DNA of 64,000 bases from Eutypa lata. Its lineage: Eukaryota > Ascomycota > Sordariomycetes > Xylariales > Diatrypaceae. Positions 1 to 10,600 of the stretch are shown here, in pieces. The stretch covers positions 310,001-374,000 of the forward strand of contig JAKULF010000008.1 in the NCBI GenBank assembly GCA_022661535.1, in the 5' to 3' direction. The notes beneath the pieces were generated by a model that saw only the letters and a list, made by a program, of their open reading frames with translations, ran no database searches and was not told the origin of the DNA. The translations under genes were made by a program, and so were the position numbers. Position 1 is the first letter of the stretch, and each line of letters begins with the position of its first letter.

Positions 1-523
1 ATGTACTAAGAACATCATCTCAACCATCATGTCTAAACCTAGATATGTTGGACACCCATTCTTTCACATAGCATGCTATAAAATTATAGATCATAGACTA
101 TTTCGAGTGTGGGAGGGATGCCTCGATGAATGAGGTAACTTTTGAGAAGTGATATCCATATATAGAATATGTGCAAGCTTTGGGGTAGTTAAACTCGCTC
201 TTTCTACTACGAGTCGCTACATAGTCCACCCATTATAATAGTTAATACAATTATAGACATACTACGGCTTGTCACCTGTATTCTGCTGGAGATTCATGAG
301 CAAGTTCTGGTATACATGTTGTGATAATACTTCCTCTGCTCAATTAGACAGTTGAGGACTACAGAGGCAAGTCAGACCGGAGAAAAAATGTCTAGAAATG
401 ATATGTTCCACTGGCGTTAATATGTCACAGTACTGGTATACAATCGCAACGTTGGTGAGGGGCATAAGGGTGATTTCAATATTTTCATAAGTGACACTAT
501 CTGGGCCTGCTAGATAACCAAAC
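1..523. other. AT-rich spacer at left edge
   Basis: No convincing coding sequence, RNA gene or repeat was seen. The stretch ends at the stop codon of the alcohol dehydrogenase gene on the minus strand and so contains its 3' flank. Confidence 0.5.
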
Positions 524-1582
524 TCACGGGAACACCACAACGGCCCTTCCCGTCAACGTCCCAGCCCGCAGCGCGTCATACGCCTTCTGCACGTCGTCAA
601 AGTCGAACCTCTCGACATCGATCCTCAGCTTCCCCTTCCTCGCCAAGTCGCAGACCTCCCTGAGATCCTGCCGCGTGCTCCCCAGGCTGATAGCGAACTC
701 GCAGCTGGTGGCCAGCAAGCCCCAGCCCACCTCCAGCGTGCCCCCCTGCATGCCCACGAGCACGATGCGACCCTGGGGGCGCGAGATCTTCGCCGCGAGC
801 TTGAGCGTGTCGGCGGAGCCGACGAAATCCACGATGACGTCCACGCCGCGGCCGCTAGTCAGAGACGAGACCTGCGCGGACGCGGCCGCTCCGTCGCCCT
901 CGAACAGCACGGCCTCGTCGGCGCCGAGCTTCTTCGCGGCCTGCAGCCGGCCCTCGATATTGTCGATGGCGAAGATGCGCGCCGACGTCAGCAGCCTGAC
1001 GAACTGGACGCCGTAGGAGCCCAGCCCGCCGATGCCGATGAGGGCAGCAGTCGTGCCGGGCTTCAGGCGCCCGACGGCGGTCCGGACGGCGTGGTACGCG
1101 GTGACGGCGGCGTCGGTGAGGGGCGCGTACAGGACGGGGTCGCCGTCGCCGATGGAGATGACCTCGGCGCGGGGCACGAGCAGGAACTCGGCCAGGCCGC
1201 CGTCGTACCCGCACCCGCGCGTCATCCCGATCGCGTTGCGCTTGTACGCGTCGCAGTGCTGCTCCGCCCCGTCCGTGCAGTGCTCGCAGTTGCCGCAGTG
1301 CCGCATGTGGTGGACGACGACGGCCTCGCCCACCCGCAGGTCCGCCACCGCGCTGCCGAGCGCCTCGACGTACCCCGCGTTCTCGTGCCCCAGCGTGTAC
1401 CCCGCGTCGATCGAGTTCGCGTACGGCGCGGACCCGGGCGCGCTGTCGACCATGTCCAGGTCCGAGCGGCAGAGGCCCGCGGCTTTCATGCGGATGAGGA
1501 CGTCTCCTGGGCCCGGGGATGGCTTGGGCACATTGACGTAGGCTCCCGGTTGGCCCCATTGCACGATTTTGAAGGCTTTCAT
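524..1582 (-). CDS. Zinc-dependent NAD(P)-alcohol dehydrogenase (MDR family)
   Basis: A 352-residue single-exon medium-chain dehydrogenase/reductase, expected to interconvert an alcohol and an aldehyde or ketone with a nicotinamide cofactor in the cytosol. Seen in the sequence: the catalytic-zinc residue C38 followed by the GHE motif (H66, E67); the four structural-zinc cysteines C96, C99, C102 and C110; a Rossmann glycine motif GIGGLG at 183-188; and an acidic residue shortly after the second Rossmann strand (AIDN), which in this family favours NAD over NADP. Length is normal for the family and the start is the only sensible ATG. The gene is GC-rich and intronless inside AT-rich flanks, and its N-terminal text resembles actinobacterial-type dehydrogenases as I remember them, so bacterial origin is possible but unproven. 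The substrate cannot be read from the sequence. Confidence 0.93.
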   Translation of the reverse strand: MKAFKIVQWGQPGAYVNVPKPSPGPGDVLIRMKAAGLCRSDLDMVDSAPGSAPYANSIDAGYTLGHENAGYVEALGSAVADLRVGEAVVVHHMRHCGNCEHCTDGAEQHCDAYKRNAIGMTRGCGYDGGLAEFLLVPRAEVISIGDGDPVLYAPLTDAAVTAYHAVRTAVGRLKPGTTAALIGIGGLGSYGVQFVRLLTSARIFAIDNIEGRLQAAKKLGADEAVLFEGDGAAASAQVSSLTSGRGVDVIVDFVGSADTLKLAAKISRPQGRIVLVGMQGGTLEVGWGLLATSCEFAISLGSTRQDLREVCDLARKGKLRIDVERFDFDDVQKAYDALRAGTLTGRAVVVFP

Positions 1583-4500
1583 GATGAAGGAAATTTGAGT
1601 CAGTGTGTGAAATTGATGGTGATTAACTACCTATCTAGCAATTCTGGTAGTTGGTCGTCTCGCGATTTAGGTTATTTAAGAATTTAGGAGCTGGATCCGC
1701 TGGGTCTCCTCGGCTTCGCTTCCTTTGCCGGGGTGATGCTCTAGCTACATATCGCAGAATACTCCGGCATATGGTGGGTTCGAATATTCAGTAGCTCTCC
1801 ACCCCTGATAGACACTGTGAATACTCCGTTGGTTTATGTATCTGACCGCTTTTTCCTGGGGTGAACTATTGACGTGGTTAGAATAGCAAATTCTAATCTT
1901 TTGTTTACGAGTTACGAGTGTTGTTAGTGTTGAGATTCAAAGCCCTACGTCCTGTCTGATCGTCCAAGGAAGCTCCATAAGCAGCACATCACTCACTGTT
2001 CTTTCAGCCCCTTTTAAACGAAGTGTTCGCTTAGAGATATTTGGTTAGGTACCTATCCACTCAGTCATCAGCTCACGACGCGATCATCATCAATTGTAAA
2101 GCTGCATGGTACGTACTGTACCTAGTTTGGACAATTCACGTCAATCTCGGACGGTTGTCTCTTGAACCTTTCACTGTGCCGCGCACACATGAATCATGAT
2201 CACGTCTTTTGCTGGTGCTCGCAAAGAAGTAAATTTATGTAGCAGATCGTATCCACTATCAAATAAGGAGCCCTTGACACTTCCCCTGGGTCAAACCATG
2301 GCTGTCGGGATATTAGATTGCGCTATATGATCCTTCGTAGCGTACATACTTTTAGCAGACTCGCACCCCTACTGATATTAATTGATCCTTATCCTGCTAA
2401 GCTCCCCCGCGTACTCAATAATTGCGCTAGGTGCATTAGTGGGGTAAGTCCCAGCTGTCGACATGTCACTTCCAGAAACGTAGTGAGCGTCTTGTATTTG
2501 TTCCCCCTCGTTCCGATCTAGAATGAGATATGCACCTCCTGTGTCAACACTAGATGATAACTTGTCTATTCCGTATAATCCAGGCTCAGTCAAGGATATC
2601 TATGAAAGTCAGTGATGAGATCTGCAGCTCTGTGTATTACGTGCGATATCTTGGTCAATTGAGAAGGGCTTGGTCAGAAATCATCAATAATTCTAACCTG
2701 ATAACGCACCTTATATCGATTCTGTGTCTAGGGCTACATATCTAAGGAAGTACGTAACTAATAGTTTCTAGGTGATAAGGTATAGTAGGAGTACTATTAC
2801 CAGAAGTCATTTTCACTTCATAATTTCAATAGTGGATTCAACGTACGCTACCAAGCAAACAAAAGATTGTGATCGAAAGACTTCTAGACATCTTAAGTAG
2901 ATATTTGGACTATCTCATCATGAGTTAGCTCTCTTCGGAGTTGAAATTTGAGGTTCTCAAAGAAGGCATGTTGTTTTAGATACGTTGTATAATGGTGCAC
3001 CCAAATAGTATCCTGGGTAAGTAGCTAACTTCAAATATATCTCAAGTGAATGCTTAGGTTACTCACATGCGGGTTACCCTAGGCCCCTGTCTATGTTGTT
3101 GCCTCTACTGAACCAAGGAGGGGTTGGTTGATCTCATATCATCCGTATCTCTTCTTATGGACTGATGCTTAGGGGGCTTTCTACCTGATTCGCTGAGCCC
3201 AGTATTATATTAATCTGTCCCGGGGCTATTCATACTTGGACAGATAGATCTAATCCTCATAGGCGGTATCAACGGTGTGCCACCTTGTTTTACAAATTTC
3301 CATGACTGACATGGTATTCAATTCCTTGTTGCTCAGTGGCTCAATCTTTGTTTGGGAGATCCCATGCCATCTTGTATTAGGTGTGTAGTTGAAGGGCCGC
3401 GGGGGCGCTACCGTGTCCCACCGTCATCTCCTTCTACATTAGCAATCCATAAAGATCATCGTGCCGCCATGCTCAATGGCATGCTTGACCGAAAGCCTAA
3501 GAGGCCCATCCACCGGAGACGGCGCTCTTTCCAGATTATCATATCCCTTGATCGCCTGCTTCGTCGTAGCGAGTATTGATAGCAACAGGGACACCCTAGT
3601 CCCGGAGAATATGCCTAACGTATTGGTATTGAAGATCCAGAGCGCGGCGTCTCCGGAAGTGATGGCGAACAGAATCAGGTTGCTATTAGCAAACACAGAG
3701 GTTGACGGTTGATACACAAGAGTTCACCGATCTACCTAAGTGCAATTAAGGTTTTCTAGATATAGTTAGAAGAATTAGGAAGCAATCTAGTCAGCTAACT
3801 TGGGTCCGCCTAGTGCGAAAAATAAGCTAGGGAAGGATTCAGTTAATGGCTGGGGTAAAAAAGAGCAGGGGAGGATTCGGCCGAGGATTGAAACAATTCC
3901 AAATCATATTCAACAGGCTGTTGGGCTTGAATGACGTAACGAGTATAAGGAGTTAAAATCGGGAAGAAAGGGACGCGGCTGTAATGCTATTCCCTTCACT
4001 TATGGCATCAAATATTAAGTTTGATCTTGCAGCTTTTAATTAGGCAAAGTTCACTATAACTAAGTATTATTGCACCTTCTTACCTGTTCTCTAGTGGTGC
4101 AAATGATATAGAGATTAGTCCATATCTCTTAGCTGAGCGCAAGTTGAATGCTGAAGTCAAATCATAACGATTGTCCGAAAGCACTAATTAAAGTAGTGCC
4201 TAGTCCTAGTGAAATGATATAGGAGAGGCCGATGTTTTGGAAAAGTATAAAAATCAAGAAAGGCTAGCTTCGTCATGACAAATAATTCTTCAGCTGTACA
4301 GGCAATACCAGCTCTTAACTAGCTAGATATCATTTTGGGAGGCAACTCTTGAATGAAAAGGGCAGGTTGAAATCGTAGGGCATGATGCTTTATACACATT
4401 ATAGTGGGGAGAAAGAACACTACCGAGGTAGACACTAAACTGAGCGTGTTCTGGCCAATTAGGTGCTAGAGGTAAATTCTTGATAGTTGTAGTACCTAGC

Positions 4501-5060
4501 CAGATAATTACTAGCGGAACTACTACCGTCCCCCTTGTAGTTATATGGTTTCCAGCCTCAGCCCTAAAGAGAGTGCCAGGGGTTCTTACTATGTAGGAGA
4601 TGGTTAGCGTTCTCTCGATTTGGGTTAGCCCAATCTGCTGAAGAACCCTGCCTCGCCTCGCGCATACCCCTTGGCGAACTTAGGGAATGAGTAAGGCCCT
4701 GGGGTAATCAGTAATCACATCACATACAAAGTATAGCATTATTCGTTGCTGTCGTCAACCTTTACCCCTGTTTCTGGATTGGCCAACCCGTATGAACCAT
4801 GCCTCCTTGGAACCCGTGTAACCTCGGTTCCTTCTATATTGTCTAGAGTTCCTATAGTCATCAGATATAAAAAGGGGTGTCTAAAGTTCAAAGATTGACT
4901 CAAAGATGTTCTCCCCGTCTTCAGCTCTCTCTCAGTATCGTATGCCCCAGTCACCTAGATTTTCACGCTGAGTACGACTATCTGTTACTCTGTATATATC
5001 CCCAGACTTCACAACTCCCTAGTCTTTGTTCTTTCCCAGCACCGCGCAGTACAAAGTAAA
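1583..5060. other. Gene-poor AT-rich spacer
   Basis: About 3.5 kb without a gene I can support. It begins with the 5' flank of the minus-strand dehydrogenase. One minus-strand open stretch near 3439-3717 has a coding-like composition (ending in a text such as HAIEHGGTMIFMDC) but starts at a non-ATG codon and has no recognisable family, so it may be a gene relic. The last 100 bases are the promoter and pyrimidine-rich leader of the alpha/beta hydrolase gene. Confidence 0.45.
4993..5000 (+). promoter_or_regulatory. TATA-like element upstream of the alpha/beta hydrolase
   Basis: The string TATATATC lies about 65 nt before the hydrolase ATG and is followed by a pyrimidine-rich stretch (CTTTGTTCTTTCCCAGC), the usual layout of a filamentous-fungal core promoter. 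Assignment is by position only. Confidence 0.35.
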
Positions 5061-5873
5061 ATGGCTTCCAAACCAAGCATCGTCCTTATCCATGGACTCT
5101 GGATGACCCCTTTGTGCTGGGAAGACTGGATCGCCCACTTCAAGGCCGCTGGGTACAACGTGATTGTGCCAGGCTGGCCTGGTGTCGACTCCCGCTCACC
5201 CGAAGAGATCCGCCGCGAGCCCAGCGCCCTGGCCGGTCTCACGATCCACCAGATCGTCGACCACTACGCGTCCATCATCGGCGCCTTGCCCACGCCGCCC
5301 ATCATCATGGGCCACTCGTTCGGCGGCCTCTTCACGCAGATCCTGCTCTCGCGGGGTCTCGGGGCCGCGGGCGTGGGCATCAGCCCGGGCCAGCCCTCGG
5401 GCGTCGTCGCGCTGAAGCCGTCGACCATCAAGGCCGGCTTCGGCGTCCTGGGGCGCCCCTCGACGTACAACGCCGCCACGCCCATCACGGAGAGCCAGTT
5501 CCACTACGCGTTCGGGAACCACCTGGGCGAGGCGGAGTCCAAGGCCCTGTGGGAGAAATACTCGATCCCTTCCGCTTCGCACGTCCTGTGGCAGGGCCTG
5601 GAGGGCGGGTTCACCTCGACCCGCAACGCGAAGTCGGATGGCCACGTGGACTTTGCGAAGGAAGACAGGGCGCCGCTGCTCTTGATCGGGGGTACTAAAG
5701 ACAATGTCGTGCCGCCGAAGGTGGTAGAAGCGGAGTTCAAGCATTACAAAGGACCCGCGGTGGTTGAGATGAAGGTTTTCGAGGGGAGGAGCCACGGGAT
5801 CGTGAATCAGGAGGGGTGGAAGGAGATTGCTGATTTCGCTCTGAGTTGGGTCGAGGCGCGCATTGCGACTTAA
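5061..5873 (+). CDS. Alpha/beta hydrolase
   Basis: A 270-residue single-exon alpha/beta-hydrolase-fold protein, probably cytosolic because no signal peptide is visible. The fold begins with an HG oxyanion-hole motif (VLIHGLW, residues 8-14). The nucleophile elbow GHSFGG places the catalytic serine at S86. A later strand ending GGTKDNVVP supplies the acid D214, and GRSHGI supplies the histidine H245, so the Ser-Asp-His triad is complete. Length fits the family. The start is the first ATG, 60-70 nt after a TATA-like element and directly after a CT-rich leader. Substrate is unknown; esterase, lactonase or haloperoxidase-like activity are all possible. Like the dehydrogenase upstream it is GC-rich and intronless compared with its AT-rich surroundings. 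Confidence 0.93.
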   Translation: MASKPSIVLIHGLWMTPLCWEDWIAHFKAAGYNVIVPGWPGVDSRSPEEIRREPSALAGLTIHQIVDHYASIIGALPTPPIIMGHSFGGLFTQILLSRGLGAAGVGISPGQPSGVVALKPSTIKAGFGVLGRPSTYNAATPITESQFHYAFGNHLGEAESKALWEKYSIPSASHVLWQGLEGGFTSTRNAKSDGHVDFAKEDRAPLLLIGGTKDNVVPPKVVEAEFKHYKGPAVVEMKVFEGRSHGIVNQEGWKEIADFALSWVEARIAT

Positions 5874-7329
5874 CGTAAAGGGCTCTTTTTCTTTTCTTTT
5901 ATTAACTTCATTTCTGGCTTTTAAACACCCAGCAGTCTATAACTCGGTCAATATCGAAATGAGGTTCAGTACTGGCATAGTCTGCTTTTGGGCTTTCTGA
6001 TATTTTGGTTTCATTTCCTTTACTTCGTAAAAGCTTCAACAGCTCAGTGTCTCTCAGACAGCCATGCTCGTACGGCATCGGCTCTATAGTATTCAATTCC
6101 GCTTCTCGAGTCTATAGTCAGTCACTCATTTTTCATAAGTGGTGCTTTATTTTCATTATGCCTAATCCTATAAACGGATAGGATGGTAGAAGACGTGATT
6201 TATACGGCTGGATCCGAGCTCTTTAGTTAGGTAGATATAATAGATTGCTAGCCCGAGGGGCTGGATTACTTTGTCATTCCTTTCCGTAAATAGGGGCTGA
6301 TTGACTGCTACATGGTGTTTTATGAGCTAATCAAAGCTATATCGATCTTGCTCACCCTAATGCAGCATTATTATGAAACAGCTCAACCACTTAAATAAGG
6401 ACATATTATAGTTAAAACTTCTTTGTATCAAAGTGATAACCCCGTTAGGAAGGCCGTCGTTTACGGATCTTCTTGCTAAGAGGTATATTGTATTAGAGAA
6501 AAGAGCGCAAATATATACAGTGGTCAGCACAACTGAAGGTCTTGACCACATGACAACCATTCCCAGGCCTTTACTATATCTCTAATCTGATATTTTCACC
6601 TTATAATACATACACGACATACAAGCGCCACCTTCCTTACAAGTAGTAAAATCAATATTAGTTTTTTCTCGCGCTTGCCTTATGGGCAAACACAACCTCA
6701 CAAGTACTAGAAATGCTAAATATCGTTATAATAAGTTTCCATCTATTGGGCGGGGATAGTTCTGAGCGACTATTTATAATATTTGTTGCCAACTTTCAAA
6801 TCTACTTTACCACGCTATCAGTAACTCTTAGATGTGCATCCTGACTTGTTTAAGACTAAGAAGTCGCAACCCACCTTGTGTTGTAATCAGCCGGCGTTCA
6901 AGGTTAGATCATCATTTGCGTAATTAAACTTTGTTGTTTAATTGTATTCGGTTACAATTAGTGAAACACACACACGCCCAAGTTAAACTTTCGGACAGAC
7001 CTTGGACTTCCAGCTACCTAGTAATTCTTCTTTAAGGCTTCTGTCTACTTCTTTCCTTGTACAAACTAGAAAGAGATGCTAGAGTAGCCTGAAAGGGTAG
7101 CCTGAACTTTTGCGTAACTTCCAACTTTCAACCGCAAATTTCGCATCGACGTCCCAGCGAAATTACCACCATCGATCAGTTCTGCGTCCCTTCAATCAAG
7201 TACGATCCTTTCTCTTACCTTATTTTGACTCACGGTAAGCTCACTGTCATAGCCATCTCTCTCCAGACGTCCTAGGTTGCCTAACCCAACACATCATCAT
7301 CACCCAGTACCGTGGGAGGAGTTGCAAAG
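5874..7329. other. Spacer between hydrolase and RNA ligase genes
   Basis: No gene is supported. The first 100 bases are the hydrolase 3' flank, with a T-rich run just after the stop codon. The last 200 bases form the RNA ligase leader, which contains possible 5'UTR splice signals (GGTAAGCTC near 7233 and CTCTCTCCAG near 7264). Confidence 0.45.
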
Positions 7330-8469
7330 ATGGCAGTTACCCGCAAACTGGTCACCGTCCGCCGCATCGAGTATGTGATCCCAATTAGCGGAACACCTTT
7401 TGTGACGGTCAAAATTGGCGGCTGGAGAGTGGTGGTCAACTCCAACGAAGGGTTCAGAGAAGGCCAGCTCGTCGTCTATTTTGAGATAGACAGCATCCTC
7501 CCCAACACCGGATATTTCTGGGAGTTCTGTGTTAGGAACAACGCAGAGAGTGATGGCAAGCCTGTCTTCCTTGTCGGCACCGTCATGAAGTCGAAGCACA
7601 TTTCGCAAGGCCTTGTGTTCCACCTTGACACATTCTCGGAGGTTACCAGTGTTTTCAACGAGCTCAAGAGCAAATATCGCTACGACGAGGCCTTGCAGAG
7701 ACTGATGGATAGGTCCTTCGAGAAGGAGCTGGGCGTCGAGAAATGGGAAGCCCCGCAGAACGAGGACCATCGCATTATCGGCCCAGCGCCGGTGTTCTTC
7801 CCACAACCCGGCTGTCTTCGAGCACAGAACATCTTCGGCCTGTTTGACGAGGAAGGCGAAAAGTATTTTCACGTAACCGAGAAGCTTGATGGGGTTCCCA
7901 TGACGATCTACTGCATCAACAAAAACTCAGAATGGTGTTCTACTTTGCCCGCTTTGCCCGAGCATCTGCAACAAGAAGGTCCGTTGCGAATTGGTATCTC
8001 CGGTCGACGTGATGATCTATTGGAACACGAAGATTCCTGGTTCTGGACCACTGCGAAAAAGCAGGGAATACTGGATAAGATCAAACGAGTCACAAGGGAG
8101 GTAAAGAACGTGGCTATCCAGGGCGAACTCTGCGGGTCATCTATCCACACAAACAGCATGGGGTTTGCGCCCGAGGTTCACCACTTCTACGCCTTCGACA
8201 TCTTCGACATCGACCGACAGAAGTATCTGAAGCCATACAATGCCGCAACAATTTGCGGATTCGCCGAGATTGACTATGCCCCTGTCATCAGCGACCGCGT
8301 CAAGCTATCGACATTCGCAACAGATATAGACAACTTGGTGGCAAAGGCCGAAGGACGGGGATTGCTAGGAAAGCCTAGAGAGGGTCTGGTATTCAAAGAG
8401 GTTAACGGAGGTTTCACGTTCAAGGTTATTTCCAATTCGTGGTTGCTCCAGACGGGAAAGGGTCAATGA
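7330..8469 (+). CDS. RNA ligase of the Rnl5/DraRnl (DRB0094) type
   Basis: A 379-residue single-exon protein of the covalent nucleotidyltransferase superfamily, expected to seal 5'-phosphate and 3'-hydroxyl ends in RNA or RNA/DNA using ATP. Nucleotidyltransferase motifs appear in order: motif I EKLDG with the AMP-accepting lysine K185, motif III GELCG (E266), motif IIIa FYAFDIF, motif IV EGLVFK (E351-K356) and motif V FKVIS (K365). About 170 residues precede motif I, as in the Deinococcus DraRnl family, where this N-terminal part is an OB-like module. I chose the ATG at 7330; the upstream GTG at 7312 extends the frame by six codons but is not a fungal start. The gene is convergent with the F-box/ankyrin gene. 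Biological role in fungi is unknown; repair of cleaved RNA is inference. Confidence 0.87.
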   Translation: MAVTRKLVTVRRIEYVIPISGTPFVTVKIGGWRVVVNSNEGFREGQLVVYFEIDSILPNTGYFWEFCVRNNAESDGKPVFLVGTVMKSKHISQGLVFHLDTFSEVTSVFNELKSKYRYDEALQRLMDRSFEKELGVEKWEAPQNEDHRIIGPAPVFFPQPGCLRAQNIFGLFDEEGEKYFHVTEKLDGVPMTIYCINKNSEWCSTLPALPEHLQQEGPLRIGISGRRDDLLEHEDSWFWTTAKKQGILDKIKRVTREVKNVAIQGELCGSSIHTNSMGFAPEVHHFYAFDIFDIDRQKYLKPYNAATICGFAEIDYAPVISDRVKLSTFATDIDNLVAKAEGRGLLGKPREGLVFKEVNGGFTFKVISNSWLLQTGKGQ

Positions 8470-8983
8470 AGAATAGATGGACTCTAAGAAATACTCTGTA
8501 TTACGTAGTCAACTGGCAAATAAAATACATTACAGTACACATATGGTTGTCTTAGATTCGTAGAAAGATGGGCGTTCACAACGAAAAAGAATTTGAAGAT
8601 TGTATGGATAATGTCACTCCCGATAAAATCCAAGAGCAACTAGCTACAAAACTTCTGTTTCGTTATTAAAGAGCTGCATTTTCCTCTTATACCCAACCGT
8701 TAGTCTTATTGTTATTTGAGAACGTATCATTGATCATCTTTTGTGCGGTTGAGACAAACTGTTGCAGTAGATCACACTCACTAGGGGTCGTATACACTCA
8801 ACTCTACGAATGGAACATAGTCTCTACAGAAGTGGTGGGTTTATGTAAAGCCGTAGAGTGAACCTTCTGCATCTAGATAGCTATGTCGAGATACTCTATA
8901 GGTGTGTCCTCCGGGGTATGGGCACGACTAGGGTTCGTAGTACCCACCCACCCATTCGCTTGTGTCAACCCATTAATGACCCA
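8470..8983. other. Intergenic region between convergent genes
   Basis: The shared 3' flank of the RNA ligase gene (+) and the F-box/ankyrin gene (-). AT-rich, with several AATAAA-like strings (for example CAAATAAAATAC near 8516) that could serve as poly(A) signals. No gene seen. Confidence 0.5.
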
Positions 8984-10600
8984 TTAGTACGATAGGTATC
9001 CCTTGCGAACCGTAGGCATGTAATAGCCGTCGGTAACCCAATATGCATCTCTCCGGGATCTCTCGAATGGCATAGACGCTTCAGGTACAGCCATGGTATA
9101 GTCTCCTTCCACCGTTCCTTCCCCTTTACTCGTCGAGCTAACTTGAGATCTGTCTCCTCCATGCCGAAGAAGCAGCTCGATCATTTTCGCCCCCTTTGTC
9201 GTCGGCCATCCATCGCAATACAGGACTTGCAGAGGGGTGCGTCCGTTATGGTCCCTTGCGTTCGGGTCGGCACCGTATTCCAGCAAGAGCTGGATACGGT
9301 CCTCGTAGAGGTACTGATCGCCGCAGAGTATGTGAAGAGCCGTCCTTCCCGTTACCTCGCAGGGGGTATTCGGGCACGCGCCGTGCCTAAGAAGCAGGAG
9401 AATAGCCGAGTTGTAAAGGTGGTCAATATTAGTTGGTAGGGTGCATGAATAGATGTGGTCAACGAGGCGAAGGATAGGAGAGGGAGGTCTGTACCCAAGC
9501 TCATCGTTGTCTTCAATGTCATTGTCCAAATTCGCGTCGGCACCGGCCCGCAAAAGCATCCCTAGCATATCTTGCGCATAGCCCTCTTCCTCAAACTCCC
9601 TTACATCCCAGAGGAGAGTAATGCTGCCTATTATCACATCGACAGGGACGTGATACTCGATCTCTGTACTCAAGCGGCCCCAAAGTTCGTAAATGCACTT
9701 TGTATTGGGATCCCACCCATGCCGGAGCAGGACTTCCAGCAACGATTTCGACCGGTGATGAGGGTTGTATAAAATTTTGTATAGTAGCACGCGTAAACCT
9801 TCGGTGCGCAGTATGCTGGGGTGAAATTTCAATAGTATATCTAGTTTCTCTGGAAGCAGATCCTCCTCTGGAAGTAGAACCTCATTCTCAGGGGGGAACC
9901 ACCTGTCGACATCGATGTGCTCTATAAGTGTCTTCGTCCATAACTCATCGCCAGGTCGGCTCTGGTCATTCAACGTAACCACTCCATGCTCCAATAGTAG
10001 ACGGATTGCCCGGAGATTGTCTTTACTGTCCCTGAACATATAGAGAAGCGGGTGGTAGTCGGGATGGTCGGTGTCGATGAACCGAATCGGAAGGTTGAAA
10101 TCCACGCCGGAGCAGAGAAGAGCTTTCAGAATACCGAGGAAGTGGAGGGAATCACAGCTCGGATTTTGACGACAGAGGGCTTCGAGAAGGGTGTGGTCGT
10201 ATGTGCAAAGGAGGGTGATATCCGCTTTCTTTGCGAGCAAGCACTGTACAACCTGGAGGTGATTGTTCTGGACTGCGATATACAAAGGCGTCTTTCCGTC
10301 AATATCATCATACCAGGGGGTCGTCAGAAGGTCTTCGTTAAATTTAAAAGGTCCAAAAGTCCGGTTGATGGAAGCTCCTACTTCTAGACTCTTTTCAAGA
10401 ATGGGTTGCAAACCGTGCAAGCACGCCCATCCGAGGGAATGACAGCGCCCTGATTTGACATCGACGAAGTAAAGTTGCTCATTCAAAATCGGAAAGAACC
10501 TTTTGCAAGTTGCAGCCAGAGCCCCGATATCTCTGACAGCAAGGAAGTTGCTGAGGTAAAGCAACAGGTCGTTGCACATAAGGGTTATTGGAGAAGCCAT
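8984..10600 (-). CDS. F-box-like ankyrin-repeat protein
   Basis: A 538-residue single-exon protein. Residues about 5-45 form an F-box-like helix bundle (LLLYLSNFLAVRDIGALAAT, then CKRFF), which in related proteins binds Skp1 in an SCF ubiquitin ligase. The rest holds scattered and degenerate ankyrin repeats: a clear one at about 100-130 (GKTPLYIAVQNNHLQVVQCL), further LLxHG and LLRAGADAN remnants, and two good ones near 430-480 (TGRTALHILCG, GADPNARDHNGRTPLQVL). The expected role is substrate adaptor for ubiquitination, by analogy with the large fungal F-box/ankyrin families; no target can be named. The 5' end and about 1.2 kb upstream exist as a second, decayed copy at 12.1-13.9 kb, so this is the surviving member of a local duplication. 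Confidence 0.85.
   Translation of the reverse strand: MASPITLMCNDLLLYLSNFLAVRDIGALAATCKRFFPILNEQLYFVDVKSGRCHSLGWACLHGLQPILEKSLEVGASINRTFGPFKFNEDLLTTPWYDDIDGKTPLYIAVQNNHLQVVQCLLAKKADITLLCTYDHTLLEALCRQNPSCDSLHFLGILKALLCSGVDFNLPIRFIDTDHPDYHPLLYMFRDSKDNLRAIRLLLEHGVVTLNDQSRPGDELWTKTLIEHIDVDRWFPPENEVLLPEEDLLPEKLDILLKFHPSILRTEGLRVLLYKILYNPHHRSKSLLEVLLRHGWDPNTKCIYELWGRLSTEIEYHVPVDVIIGSITLLWDVREFEEEGYAQDMLGMLLRAGADANLDNDIEDNDELGYRPPSPILRLVDHIYSCTLPTNIDHLYNSAILLLLRHGACPNTPCEVTGRTALHILCGDQYLYEDRIQLLLEYGADPNARDHNGRTPLQVLYCDGWPTTKGAKMIELLLRHGGDRSQVSSTSKGEGTVEGDYTMAVPEASMPFERSRRDAYWVTDGYYMPTVRKGYLSY

Noticed and set aside
524..5873. Secondary-metabolite gene cluster around the dehydrogenase and hydrolase
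   Set aside because: No polyketide synthase, NRPS, terpene cyclase or P450 is present in the window, and the genes are widely spaced.
7312..7329. Six-codon N-terminal extension of the RNA ligase
   Set aside because: It begins with GTG, not used as a normal fungal start; the ATG at 7330 fits the family better.
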